Shown piece by piece: positions 17,905 to 27,418 of a DNA stretch of 64,000 bases (positions within the stretch are counted from its first letter, which is position 1; each line of letters begins with the position of its first letter). The notes beneath the pieces are model-generated. The model was not told where the DNA came from, ran no database searches, and saw only the letters and a program-made list of their open reading frames with translations. Made by a program: the position numbers and the translations under genes. This DNA comes from Streptomyces sp. NBC_01497 (lineage in GTDB: Bacteria; Actinomycetota; Actinomycetes; Streptomycetales; Streptomycetaceae): NCBI RefSeq assembly GCF_036250695.1, contig NZ_CP109427.1, positions 8,370,001-8,434,000 of the forward strand, read 5' to 3'.

Positions 17905-18554
17905 TGAGCCACGCGCCGCTCTTCACGCCGGGCGGCGGCCGTTGGGCGTACTCCAACACCAACTACCTGCTCGCCGCGATGATCGCGGAGAAGGCGAGCG
18001 GTGGCCAGAGCTGGCAGGAACCGGTCGAGCACCGCGTGATCGCTCCGCTCGGGCTGCGCCACACCTACATCCCAGGCGCTGACCCTTATCTCGTGGGCCC
18101 GCACGAGCGCGTCACCACCACCGGGCCCGACGGGAAGCTCCTCGACCTCACCGACCAGAGCTTCCAGCACACCGCTGACTCCGGTGTCGTCAGCACCCCC
18201 GCCGACCTCGACACCTTCTTCAGCGCCCTCGCCACCGGCAAGCTGCTGCCGCCCGCCCAGTGGGCCGAGATGCGCACCACCGTCCCGTACGACGACCTCC
18301 CCGTCCCGCCTGCCGGCACCCAGGGCGGCTACGGTCTCGGGCTGCGCGTGATCCCGCTGAGCTGCGGTGGTACGTACTCCATGCACGAGGGGGACGGCCT
18401 CGGCGTATACGGCCGCCCCGCTGTGTCCGCCGACGGTCGCCGCGCGGTGACCCTCGCGATCACCACCACCACGGCGCTGATCGACCAGGACAAGGTGAAC
18501 CGCGGAGTGGAGGCTCTGACCGACCACGCGCTGTGCGACGAGGTGACGTCGTAG
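17905..18554 (+). pseudogene. Class C beta-lactamase/D-Ala-D-Ala carboxypeptidase relic, N-terminus missing
   Basis: From MSHAPLFTPGGGRWAYSNTN to the stop, about 215 residues match the C-terminal two thirds of serine hydrolases of the class C group. YSNTNY holds the YxN motif; PLGLRHTYIPG and SGVVSTPADLDTFF follow. The N-terminal ~130 residues with signal peptide and SxxK nucleophile are absent, and the in-frame sequence upstream (from 17769) is unrelated, so the product cannot be active. The HxG box reads HEGDGLG, also unusual. Confidence 0.75.
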
Positions 18555-18794
18555 CGGCCGATCGTGTGTGGAACCCTGAGATCGCGACTCCTGTGGGAAC
18601 CGCGCTGAGCAGGGACGATCGTGACGATCGGTGGTTCGTCCGCGTCGCGTGGAAGGGGTCTTGGCTGGAAGGAAAACTTCCCGACCGCTCTATGTCTGCC
18701 CGTCATGGCTCCTATGTGGACGCGGTTGCCCGAACCCTTGGAGAGACTTCCGGCCCCGTCACTTTCGTCATGGTCCGCCGGGCGCTGACGTGAA
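18555..18794. other. No gene recognised
   Basis: A 240-base gap between two relics. Nothing identifiable. Confidence 0.4.
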
Positions 18795-19130
18795 CATGCC
18801 CCAGCCGGACGACGTCGACCGGCAGAAGAACGTCGAAGATCGCGTCGTCACGGACGCCGGACGCACCATCGGCCGGGCGCCGGCCGACCTGGTCAACTGC
18901 CTCAACCCCGCGACGATCGGCCTCGGCGGGTGAACTCGACACCCCCGGAGCGCCCTTGGTGGCCGGCGTCCTTGAGTCCGTCGCTATGCCCAGCCGGCCA
19001 GTGCTCAGGCCGTCAGTGTCCGCGGTGGCCTGCTCTGCCAACGCGCCGAGCCGCTGGGCGCGTTGGTCACGGCAGCGGCCCTGTGACCGGTGGGCCGCTG
19101 ACCGCCGACGCCGGAGCCGGCGTGGTCCGC
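18795..19130 (+). pseudogene. ROK family (glucokinase-like/repressor) C-terminal relic
   Basis: TDAGRTIGRAPADLVNCLNP, then ATIGLGG and a stop, then in another frame GAPLVAGVLESVAMPSRPVL. This is the layout of the ROK C-terminus (AGxxIGxxLADLVNxxNPxxIxxGG..ExxLLxxVRExVxxRSLP). A frameshift at ~18925 and loss of the N-terminal sugar-kinase half make it a relic. It sits just before a GH97 gene, a usual place for a sugar-regulator. Confidence 0.55.
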
Positions 19131-19338
19131 AGGCGGGATCCACCGCGCGGCGCGGGCGGCTACCAGCCACAGCGAACTCGGCCCAAGTGCTTGACGTGTG
19201 TGTGGGAGTCCGGTGACATGTGGGGGAGTTACTTGGAAAAAAGTTCGTTAATGTTCGCCTGGCGACTATCGAGCCCACGACGGAGGCCGATCAGGTTCGG
19301 CTCCTTCCTCGTTCGGTAGTCCGAAGCAAAGGACATGC

Positions 19339-22062
19339 ATGCGACCAAGGCGTGAAAAACTCCGGCACGTGGTGATCGGCGTGGCCCTGTCGGCGCTTCT
19401 GGGCAGCGGGCTGACCGTGGCGGCTGCCGTGCCGTCCACCGCCGCACAGCACTCCTCCGACACGTGGACAGTGAATGACCCCGGCCGCTCGACGCTGAGC
19501 GCACAGCTCGATTTGGATTCCGCGGGTGAGCTGCACCTCGCGGTGGACCGCGGCGGCGTGCCGGTCCTGCTGCCGGGCCGGCTCGGACTCCGCACCACGC
19601 AGTACGACCTGACGACGGGTCTGCGACTGGTGAAGCGTCAGGATCACACGGTCCACGAGTCCTACCGAATGACCACGGGTAAGCAGCTCCAGCGTTCGGC
19701 CACCATGAAAGAGGCGACCTTCACGTTCCGCACCTCGGACGGCGCCCAACTGGGCGTCGCGGTGCGGGTGTCCGACGACGGCGTCGCTTACAGATATCTG
19801 CTGGACGGCAAAGCTCCGGTGACCGTGACGGGCGAGGCCTCGACGTTCGAGCTGCCGACCCAGGCCAAGGCCTGGGTCCAGCCGTACTCGCCGAGCTACG
19901 AGACGGAGCGGACCGAGACCACCGCGGGCGCGGCCAACGCCGCCCAGCCCAGTACGTGCACCGGCGACACCTGTTCGTTCGGCTACCCGACACTCTTCGA
20001 GGCCGGGAGCACGTATGTTCTGCTGACGGAGGCGGACGTCGACGGCCGGTACTCCGGGAGCCACCTCGACCATACCGACGGCAGCGGCGCGTACTCCGTC
20101 GCACTGGCGTCGGACGCGCCCGTCACCTCGGACGGGCCGCTGGCGACGCCGTGGCGCACCGCGATCGTGGGCACTTTGGACACCGTGGTCGGCTCGACCC
20201 TCGTGGACGACCTCGCGCCGCCGTCGAAGCTCAAGGACACCTCGTGGATACGGCCGGGCGTGGACGACTGGTCCTGGCTGAGCAACGGGTCCAGCCCCGG
20301 GGACTTCGACCGGCAGAAGGACTTCGTCGACTACGCGGCCGAACACGGACTGCAGTACACGCTCGTGGACGCCGGATGGCAGGCGAGCTGGGTCCCGGAG
20401 CTGGTCCGCTACGCGCGGGCCAAGGGCGTCGACGTGATCCTGTGGTTCGCCTGGACCGACCTGAAGACCCAGCAGCAGCGCGACACCTGGTTCCCGAAGC
20501 TCAAGGCGTGGGGCGTCGCGGGGGTCAAGGTCGACTACATGGACTCCGACTCGCAGTCCACCTTCCAGTGGTACGACGCGATCCTGCACGACACGGCCAA
20601 GGCCAAGCTGATGATCGACTTCCACGGCGCGACCATTCCCCGCGGCCTGCAGCGCACCTGGCCGCAGGTGATGAGCGTCGAGGCGGTCCGCGGTGAGGAG
20701 AACGGGCAGAACCCGACCCGCGACATCTTCCTCGCCTTCACCCGCAACATCGTCGGCTCGATGGACTACACCCCGACGTGGTTCTCCCGCCCGAACCGGC
20801 AGGACTCCCTGGCGCACGAACTGGCGCTGCCCGTGGTCTACGAGTCGGGCTGGACGTCGCTGGGCGACAACCCGGAGGGTTTCGCGGCCCAACCGGTTGC
20901 CGAGCGTTACCTCGAACAGCTCCCCACCACCTGGGACGAGACGCACCTGGTCTCCGGCGGGCCCGGTGCCCAACCGGCCGGTGACCGGCAGGCCGTCATC
21001 GCCCGCCGCAACGGCGATCGCTGGTTTGTCGGCGGGATCCTCGCCGGCGTGAGCGACACGATGAAGGCGCCGCTCGGCTTCCTCGGCAAGGGCAAGTGGC
21101 TGGTGGAGACGGTCGGCGACAGCAACGGCCAACTGCAGCGCACGATAAGGACGGTGACCGCCAAGGACACCCTCACGGTCCCGGCAGCCGCCAACGGCGG
21201 GTTCGCCGCCCTGGCCTGCCCCGCCACCAAGGGCCGCACCGACTGCGAGAACCCGGTGATCACCGCGCCGGCCACCTCCCTGACCCTGGACCCCTCGACC
21301 ACGACCGCGGGCCCCGGCGTGAAGGTCGGGATCGACGCGACCTTCGAGCTTCCGCAGGGAACGGCCCTGCACCAGGTGCGGATGACGGTGGACAGCGACC
21401 GCCTCCCCGCCGGCTGGAGCGCCAGTGGCCCGGAGGTGAGGACCGGCTCGCTCCGCGCGGGCCAGGCGCTCGACGGCCACTGGACGGTGACGGTCGGCAA
21501 GGACCAACCCGGCGGTGAGGTCGACGTACCCGTGGTCGCCACCTACGCCAACCCCGCCGGCGGGAAGGCCCCGCCCCTCCACGTGGAGGAGGTCGTGCAG
21601 GTCTCCATCCCGCTGCACGGCACGGTCTACGCCAGTGACCAGCCCTTCGTCACCGAGACCAACGGCTACGGACCGGTCGAACGCGACCAGTCCAACGGAG
21701 AGGCCGGCGGGCAGGACGGACACCCCCTGACCATCGGCGGCACGATGTACCCGAAGGGCCTGGGCATGAACGCGCCCGGCCAGGTACAGATCGACCTCCA
21801 GGGGCGCTGCACCAGCTTCGAGGCCCACGTCGGCGTCGACGACGAGACGGGCGGGCAGGGCAGTGTGACATTCACCGTGCTCGGCGACGACGGCAAGCAG
21901 TTCGCGGCCACCGACGTGGTCCACGGCGGTCAGAGCGCGGTCGACCTGACTGCCGACGTCACCGGCGTGCACACCCTGAGCCTGTCCGTAGGCGACGGAG
22001 GCGACGGCAAGAACTACGACCACGCGGACTGGGGACTGGCCCGGCTCACCTGCGTGAACTGA
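19339..22062 (+). CDS. Secreted glycoside hydrolase family 97 with NEW3 and NPCBM domains
   Basis: 907 aa. A Sec signal peptide spans ~1-36. Residues ~45-300 are the GH97 N-terminal super-beta-sandwich, ~300-560 the barrel (DYAAEHGLQYTLVDAGWQ, VDVILWFAWTDLK, GVKVDYMDSDSQ, SVEAVRGEENGQ), ~560-650 the C-terminal cap, ~660-750 a NEW3-like Ig domain, and ~765-905 an NPCBM domain (YPKGLGMNAPGQVQIDLQG). The Asp of VKVDYMD fits the retaining alpha-galactosidase branch of GH97 (inference). AAAGGA precedes the ATG. A strong hairpin follows. Confidence 0.9.
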   Translation: MRPRREKLRHVVIGVALSALLGSGLTVAAAVPSTAAQHSSDTWTVNDPGRSTLSAQLDLDSAGELHLAVDRGGVPVLLPGRLGLRTTQYDLTTGLRLVKRQDHTVHESYRMTTGKQLQRSATMKEATFTFRTSDGAQLGVAVRVSDDGVAYRYLLDGKAPVTVTGEASTFELPTQAKAWVQPYSPSYETERTETTAGAANAAQPSTCTGDTCSFGYPTLFEAGSTYVLLTEADVDGRYSGSHLDHTDGSGAYSVALASDAPVTSDGPLATPWRTAIVGTLDTVVGSTLVDDLAPPSKLKDTSWIRPGVDDWSWLSNGSSPGDFDRQKDFVDYAAEHGLQYTLVDAGWQASWVPELVRYARAKGVDVILWFAWTDLKTQQQRDTWFPKLKAWGVAGVKVDYMDSDSQSTFQWYDAILHDTAKAKLMIDFHGATIPRGLQRTWPQVMSVEAVRGEENGQNPTRDIFLAFTRNIVGSMDYTPTWFSRPNRQDSLAHELALPVVYESGWTSLGDNPEGFAAQPVAERYLEQLPTTWDETHLVSGGPGAQPAGDRQAVIARRNGDRWFVGGILAGVSDTMKAPLGFLGKGKWLVETVGDSNGQLQRTIRTVTAKDTLTVPAAANGGFAALACPATKGRTDCENPVITAPATSLTLDPSTTTAGPGVKVGIDATFELPQGTALHQVRMTVDSDRLPAGWSASGPEVRTGSLRAGQALDGHWTVTVGKDQPGGEVDVPVVATYANPAGGKAPPLHVEEVVQVSIPLHGTVYASDQPFVTETNGYGPVERDQSNGEAGGQDGHPLTIGGTMYPKGLGMNAPGQVQIDLQGRCTSFEAHVGVDDETGGQGSVTFTVLGDDGKQFAATDVVHGGQSAVDLTADVTGVHTLSLSVGDGGDGKNYDHADWGLARLTCVN

Positions 22063-22095
22063 CATCCGCGGTACCACACCCAGCAGGCATTCGGC

Positions 22096-22134
22096 CCGCT
22101 GCTCTGTCACCTGTACGAGGTGACGGGGCAGCGG
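22096..22134 (+). terminator. Terminator of the GH97 gene
   Basis: CCGCTGCTCTGTCACCT (22096-22112), loop GTACG, AGGTGACGGGGCAGCGG (22118-22134): a 17-bp stem with two G-T pairs, 34 bp after the stop codon. Confidence 0.8.
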
Positions 22135-22503
22135 TCGGGCGGTGGCTCAGGTCAACGAGCCGTCCAGCGAACAGCGACGTCATACAGTTCGGTCTCCAAG
22201 CGCCGGTAGCCCGCGCGTACGCAATCCCGCAGGTCCCGTGCTCCGCCAGGCCAGTCCGCTCCACCGAGACCGACCTGCGGACTGGACCTTTCGAGTCAGC
22301 AGCCCGCAGGTCTCCCACCCGTGCTGTGGTGTGTGGACGAGCGCGCTATCGGGTCGGGAGCGGGCACGCTTCGCCACTGCCGGCGAGGGCCTGGAAGGGA
22401 CTGTTGGAGCGGAACTCCCGTGGGCATGTCTTAGGGGCGGGTGGTCCACTTGATCGCACTGCGCCACCCACGACGTTTCCCGGGCCCCGGTCGGACGGAC
22501 AGA
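22135..22503. other. No gene recognised
   Basis: About 370 bases between the GH97 terminator and the convergent deacetylase; no domain recognised in any frame. Confidence 0.5.
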
Positions 22504-23337
22504 TCAGCGCAGTCCGGCGAAGAGATCGTTCTCGGGCAGGGCCCCTCCGGTGGCGTCCTTGACCCGTACGAAGGTCTCCACGCCCATCAGCTCGCCGAAC
22601 ATCTCCTTGCCCATCTTGAGGAAGAGGATGTTCTCGCCCTGACTGGCGTGCGCGGCCAGCGCGTCGAATTTCTGACCGCTGAATGCGGTGGTGTCCACCC
22701 AGGTGGTGATCTCGTCGTCGGGGAGGCCGATCTCGGCCATCGCGGCGGCCTCGGCAGGATCCGGCTCCGGCATGTCCTCCTGAAGCTCGCGCACCGTCTC
22801 CCCGAACCGTTGCATCGCCGAGCGGGGCATCGTCGTCCAGTACACCTTCGGTGTCAGCGCGGTCATCTCCAGGGCCGCCATCGTGATGCGGTGGGCCTGG
22901 ATGTGGTCGGGGTGGCCGTAGAAGCCGTTCTCGTCGTAGGTGACGACCACATCGGGCCGGTAGTGCTCCATGAGTTCCGCGAGCCGGGCGGCGCCTACCG
23001 CCACGGGGGTCTGCCAGAAGGACCCGGGGGCGTCGTTGCTCGGCCATCCCGCCATCCCCGAGTCGGCATAGTCCAGCATCTCCAGATCGCTGACCTTCAG
23101 GACGTCACAGCTCGCCTCCAGCTCGTGACGGCGCAACAAGGCGACGGCCGCCGGGTCGTGCCCTGGCTCGCCCGGCTTGACACCCCCCGGTCCGTCACCG
23201 CAACCGCCGTCGGTACACGTCACGAGGACCGTGCGGATGCCTTCCGCCGCGTACCGCGCGAGGACCCCTCCGGTTCCGGTGGCCTCGTCGTCGGGGTGGG
23301 CGTGTACTGCCATGAGCGTCAAGGGCCGGTCATTCAT
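22504..23337 (-). CDS. PIG-L/LmbE family deacetylase (mycothiol conjugate amidase-like)
   Basis: 277 aa, zinc-dependent N-acetylglucosamine-type deacetylase fold. AVHAHPDDE (HPDDE at 14-18) supplies the zinc His and catalytic Asp; VVTYDENGFYGHPDHIQAH supplies the third zinc His. The length and DENGFYGHPDH match Mca/MshB of the mycothiol system. Mca cleaves mycothiol S-conjugates, MshB deacetylates GlcNAc-inositol; which one this is cannot be told here, and an extra paralogue is common. AGGAGA lies 8 nt before ATG 23337, chosen over TTG 23340. Confidence 0.88.
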   Translation of the reverse strand: MNDRPLTLMAVHAHPDDEATGTGGVLARYAAEGIRTVLVTCTDGGCGDGPGGVKPGEPGHDPAAVALLRRHELEASCDVLKVSDLEMLDYADSGMAGWPSNDAPGSFWQTPVAVGAARLAELMEHYRPDVVVTYDENGFYGHPDHIQAHRITMAALEMTALTPKVYWTTMPRSAMQRFGETVRELQEDMPEPDPAEAAAMAEIGLPDDEITTWVDTTAFSGQKFDALAAHASQGENILFLKMGKEMFGELMGVETFVRVKDATGGALPENDLFAGLR

Positions 23338-24116
23338 CAAAAAGTTCTCCTGCAGGAATACGTCGTGGTCTTACGTGCATGGTGGGCGTACCGCGATCCT
23401 GGGGTCCGGAGCCTGGTGGGACTGACGACCCTGCGGTATCCGAGCGCGCCGCGGATCGCTCGGTCGATGCAACCGTGCCGGCCGGACCCCTGTTCCCGAC
23501 GCGCCCGCTTGCCCTGCCATGCGTCGGCGTTTCAACGCGAAGGAGGCACGGGCACGACCCGCGCGTCTCAGCGCCACGGATCCGACCATCCGGCATCAGC
23601 CGTGAGAGTAGCTCCTGCACGCGTGCGAGGCACCGGTTGCGACGTGTCACCGACATGCCGCGTCGGGCGGGCGCGGGGACCGTGGGCGACGAGTGGCACG
23701 GACGGTGATGAGGGCGAGGCCGAGAGCCTTGAGCTTCGTGTTCGGCGGACCGGCCAGCAGCGGTCCGTCGGTACACCGCGCTCGGTGTACCGAGTAGCGC
23801 AGGCGCCTCGGTTCAGCGCTGGATCGGCGGAGCGAGTTCGGCCAGCACCTCGTTGAGGGGGCCCTCGCGTCGTCCGTTCTTGGGCTCCCTCGTGGACACG
23901 GGAACGACCGCGCGCCGATCCTGATCGGCCGGGCGCCCTGGAGTACTGCCGGCGCCTCGTCTGCCTGGGCCTGACTGCGCAGCCGGATCTCTACGCCGAC
24001 CTACGCTGCGGCCGAGGCCGAGGCCGAGGCCGCGACTGCACCGGCCCGGTCTGCACTGACCGGGTCCGGATCGCCGCAGTCCACCAGGCGATCCGGACGG
24101 GAGTCTTCAAGGTTGA
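23338..24116. other. Long gap with a hairpin and a possible 3' gene scrap
   Basis: CGGTACACCG/CGGTGTACCG (23769-23792) form a perfect 10-bp stem with a 4-nt loop. On the minus strand ~23818-23900 the frame GRREGPLNEVLAELAPPIQR ends in a stop and looks like a genuine protein C-terminus, but I cannot name it. A short GGCCGA repeat lies at ~24010-24032. No complete gene is seen. Confidence 0.4.
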
Positions 24117-24345
24117 GGGGTGCAGAGGTGTCCGCGGGCTCGGCGGGTGGTGACGCAGCGTGTCCGGGCCTGCATGCGCAAGGCGTCCACTATGTTCGGC
24201 CAGGAGAGGTGCAGGTCGCAGGCTGCCCGGAGGACGGTGGATCCCGCGCCGCGCGGCCGGCGCCCGGCGGGAGTGCGCGGCCGGGCGGTGAGCCGGGTGC
24301 TGGCCTGTATGTGGGGGGATCTGCTCGGTGAACGACCGGCGCGGG
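24117..24345 (-). pseudogene. Transposase relic, ISL3-like
   Basis: Minus-strand frame with RSPSRSPHIQASTRLTARPR and then VLRAACDLHLSWPNIVDALR resembles the middle of ISL3-type transposases (..ARxRLTxRLR..AG..V..AARDLHLSWPTVMxAFR..). No further transposase sequence is visible. Confidence 0.45.
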
Positions 24346-24469
24346 CAGCAGCCAGCCGCTCGACCCGCGCGACGGACACCCCGTCGAGGCCGAGGGGCAA
24401 CGTCAAATCGTCGAGCAAGCCCGGGGCCGTGCCCGTGTCATGGCCGGCCGGGTGTGGTTCGCTGCCGGG

Positions 24470-25045
24470 ATGACTCAGGACTTGGAGATCCTCACATTCG
24501 AATCCGCCGAGGCATTCGAGGCATGGCTCGGCGAGAACCACGCCGTCTCGCCCGGCGTCTGGCTCAAGCTACGCAAGAAGGGCCCCGGAATCGTCGCGCT
24601 GGACTACGCCCAGGCACTCGACGTGGCACTCTGCTTCGGCTGGATCGACGGCCAGAAGGCCAAGTTCGATGACCACTGGTGGCTCCAGCGGTTCACCCCG
24701 CGCAGGCCGAGCAGCAGGTGGTCCAAGGTCAACAGGGACAAGGTGGCCGCCCTGATCGAGCAGAGCCGGCTGCATCCGCCGGGGCAGGCCGAGGTCGACC
24801 GCGCTCAGGCGGACGGCCGCTGGGAGGCGGCCTACGACGGCGCGAAGACCTCAGCAGTGCCGGAGGACCTCATGGCGGCGCTGACCGACGCCCCGGCCGC
24901 GGCGGCGTTCTTCGAGACGCTGGACCGGCAGAACCGCTTCGCCATCCTGTACCGGATCCAGGACGCCAAGAAGGCCGAGACCCGGGCGCGCCGGATCGAG
25001 AAGTACGTAGCGATGCTGGCGAAGGGTGAGAAGCTGCACCCGTAG
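24470..25045 (+). CDS. YdeI/OmpD-associated family protein
   Basis: 191 aa. The N-terminus EILTFESAEAFEAWLGENH, the DVALCFGWIDGQKAKFDDHW block and RFTPRRPSSRWSKVNRDKV are hallmarks of the YdeI-like (bacteriocin-protection, DUF1801-related) family; the C-terminal helices RRIEKYVAMLAKGEKLHP close the fold. Cytosolic, biochemical role unknown. The frame is open from 24440, but family proteins begin at the ATG chosen; no clear ribosome binding site is seen at either start. Confidence 0.85.
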   Translation: MTQDLEILTFESAEAFEAWLGENHAVSPGVWLKLRKKGPGIVALDYAQALDVALCFGWIDGQKAKFDDHWWLQRFTPRRPSSRWSKVNRDKVAALIEQSRLHPPGQAEVDRAQADGRWEAAYDGAKTSAVPEDLMAALTDAPAAAAFFETLDRQNRFAILYRIQDAKKAETRARRIEKYVAMLAKGEKLHP

Positions 25046-25937
25046 TCGTGGAGAGAACCCGTGGTGTGATGCCCGGGGCTCCCGGCGCGCCCGCGGCCCC
25101 GGCAGGAGCCACCCCCTCGCTGATCGTGACGGGTCATCAGAGGCACTGAGCAGGGCGCCCCGCTGAAGATGAAGCCCCCTGACCGGCCCAAGGGCCAAGG
25201 CGGGGACCATTGCTGTCCTGCGGTGTCGGCCTCGACCACCTGCCACATCGTCAGTCAGGGGGGTGGCCTGCTCCATGCTGACCGGGCTGCTGCCGGAAAC
25301 CGGTGTGAACGCGGAAACCCCGAGGATCAACGGGTAGGCGACATGCCTGTTCTGACCCTTCTGCTGGGCGGTTGTTCGAGCGGCCAGTGGATCCACGGTC
25401 TGCTCGAACTCGATCAGCTGCACTCGGGCCACTTCCTGGACGCCGTCGGCGGTCCGGTCGTATCCGCCGCAGTGGCCCTCGGCGGCCGGCGGCAGTTGGC
25501 CGAGGTCATGTCGGGTCTCGGGATTGGCTGCTGGTTCCCCTACTCGGCTCGATGAGCCTCTTACGCTGCTGAGCCGTTGATGCTGCTGACCGTAGGGATC
25601 CAGGTGGCTCCGGCAGTCGTCCTTGGCGTCGCCGTCGGTTGTCTCCCTTGGCGTGGACTACTTCCTGGGTTGATCGAGAGCCCCGCACGACAACCACCCT
25701 CTCACCGCATGAGAACGCAGCCTGCCCCGGGAATGTCCCCGTCCCCATGGCTCAGGTCAGGCAGTATGTGCTGCCGGCACGTCGACGAGGGACCGATGTT
25801 GGTGTCTTTGACCGTGCGACGCACTCCGCACACCATCGTGTTATCAGCACGAGAAGCAAAGCTTGCTTCACGGTCATCAGAAGACTCCACTGCTCCCGTC
25901 CCGAGCCGCCCGCACACGCCTCACCGAAAGGAGCCTC
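25046..25937. other. Long gap, no gene recognised
   Basis: About 890 bases. Around 25333-25555 both strands read open with protein-like composition (plus: SGQWIHGLLELDQLHSGHFL; minus: ARVQLIEFEQTVDPLA), so a decayed gene is likely, but I cannot assign a family or strand. Confidence 0.4.
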
Positions 25938-26602
25938 ATGGCCACCGACCCCTCTGCGTCGAAAGGTCGGGCGCTCGCCGTACCTTCCAGGCAACCGACG
26001 CCGGGCGGGTGTAGGCGTTCAGTGATGGGGTCTTCGCCGTGGCCATCACTTTTCTCGCCCTGGGCTTGGTGACGCCGAAGCACGAAAGCAGTGAACTGTC
26101 GCACGCGCTGCTGCACCAATGGCCAGTATATATTGGTTACTTCACATCATTCGCCTAGATCGGCGTCATTTGGCTCAATCACCATCAGGCGTTCACCCGA
26201 ATTCGCATCATGGACCGGGAACTGCACGTGGCCAACCTATCCTTGCTCTTCACTACGGCCGCACTGCCTTTTCCGACGGGCGTACTCGCCGAAGCGCTAC
26301 AAGAAAAGTTCAACAGTAACGACGTGCGCACCGCCGTCATCCTCTACGCGATCATCGCCGCCGCGATGTGCGCCAGTTGGGGATGGATCTACTTTCACCT
26401 CGCCCGCCACCCCGGCCTGCTCGACGCCACCACTGCTCCCCGTTTCGTCCCCGAGGGCCTCGCCCACTCCATCGTCGGGGTCATTGTCTACCTCCTCGGG
26501 GGCGGACTCGGCTGGGCCATCAACCCCGGCATCGCCTTGGTGGCGTTTGTCCTTCTGCCGCCCTTCTACTTTCACGGCAGTGGAAGGAGCGCCCGCCAGT
26601 AG
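25938..26602 (+). pseudogene. TMEM175/DUF1211-type K+ channel gene with a frameshift and two in-frame TAG codons
   Basis: From ATG 25938 the frame reads MATDPSASKGRA and then must shift to reach RRTFQATDAGRV. In that frame TAG 26012-26014 sits where the family has the Glu of RVEAFSDGVFAVAIT, and AFSDGVFAVAIT follows. A second TAG at 26156-26158 interrupts TSFA-IGVIWLNHHQAF. After it the frame is open to 26602 with the remaining helices (LLFTTAALPFPTGVLAEAL, ASWGWIYFHLARH, SIVGVIVYLLGGG). Each TAG is one base from GAG or CAG. Best read as a recent pseudogene. Confidence 0.8.
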
Positions 26603-26671
26603 GAGGCCCGCCTGGCGGCTCCTCGCCTTCATCGTGGGGCCGGCCAGTCCAAGTCCCTGGCAAGGCGCCTC

Positions 26672-27418
26672 TCATATGGCTCCGCCGTTGATGTAGATCA
26701 CCTGGCCGTTGATCCAACGGCCGGGGCCGGCGAGGAAGGCGATGGCGCCTGAGACATCGTCGGGTTCGCCGAGGCGGCCCAGAGGTGGTTCGGCGGAGAT
26801 GCGCTGAATGACCTCGTCGGTTTTCCCCTCGAAGAAGAGCGGTGTGGCGATGGGCCCGGGAGCCACCACGTTCACGGTGATGTCCCGCCCGCGCAATTCG
26901 CGCGCCAGGATCAGGGCCATCGCCTCGACGGCCCCCTTGGTTGCCGCGTACGCGCTGTAACCGGGCCGGCTGAATTTGGTGATCGAGCTGGAGAAGTTGA
27001 TGATCGCCCCGCCGGCACGGAGTCGCCGCGCGGCTTGCTGGTTCACCACGTAGGTGCCGCGGAGGTTGACGCGGAGCAGCCGGTCGAACGCGTCGAGGTC
27101 GAAGTCGACCATCGGGCCGACCGGCATGATCCCGGCCGCGTTCACTACGACATCGACTCCGCCGAACTCCGCCTCGACCTGGTCGAACATGGCGGACACC
27201 GCGGTCTCATCCGAGACATCCGCACGCTTTGCCACAGCAACGCCACCGTCCTTGACGATGCTCTCGACCGTGTCGGTGGCCTGGGCCTCGTTCCCGGCGT
27301 AGTTCACCACAACCTGGTAGCCGTTCCTGGCGAGATAGGCCGCCGTTTCCCGGCCCATGCCTCGCGTACCACCGGTAACGATGACCACACGGTCCGCACT
27401 CTGTCCTGCGTCACTCAT
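26672..27418 (-). CDS. SDR family oxidoreductase
   Basis: 248 aa classical short-chain dehydrogenase. TGGTRGMG (15-22) is the NADP-binding loop, NAAG at 93-96, the catalytic Ser in NFSSSITK (~143-145), Tyr157 and Lys161 (YSAYAATK), and NVVAPGPIATPLF after them. The C-terminus VIYINGGAI is typical. It resembles 3-oxoacyl-ACP-reductase-like SDRs of unknown substrate. ATG 27418 has GAGAGGAAAG ~8 nt upstream; the longer open frame to 27472 adds no homologous sequence. Confidence 0.9.
   Translation of the reverse strand: MSDAGQSADRVVIVTGGTRGMGRETAAYLARNGYQVVVNYAGNEAQATDTVESIVKDGGVAVAKRADVSDETAVSAMFDQVEAEFGGVDVVVNAAGIMPVGPMVDFDLDAFDRLLRVNLRGTYVVNQQAARRLRAGGAIINFSSSITKFSRPGYSAYAATKGAVEAMALILARELRGRDITVNVVAPGPIATPLFFEGKTDEVIQRISAEPPLGRLGEPDDVSGAIAFLAGPGRWINGQVIYINGGAI

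Noticed and set aside
19291..22110. A 939-codon open frame antisense to the GH97 gene
   Set aside because: Composition typical of a high-GC shadow frame and no recognisable motif; the plus strand is clearly GH97.
24005..24035. GGCCGA repeats as a possible functional satellite
   Set aside because: Only about three imperfect copies in a GC-rich gap; common by chance.
25938..26602. Programmed amber read-through or pyrrolysine use in the TMEM175-like gene
   Set aside because: A frameshift is also required, and nothing in the window supports recoding (no pyl genes, no suppressor tRNA). Decay is the simpler reading.
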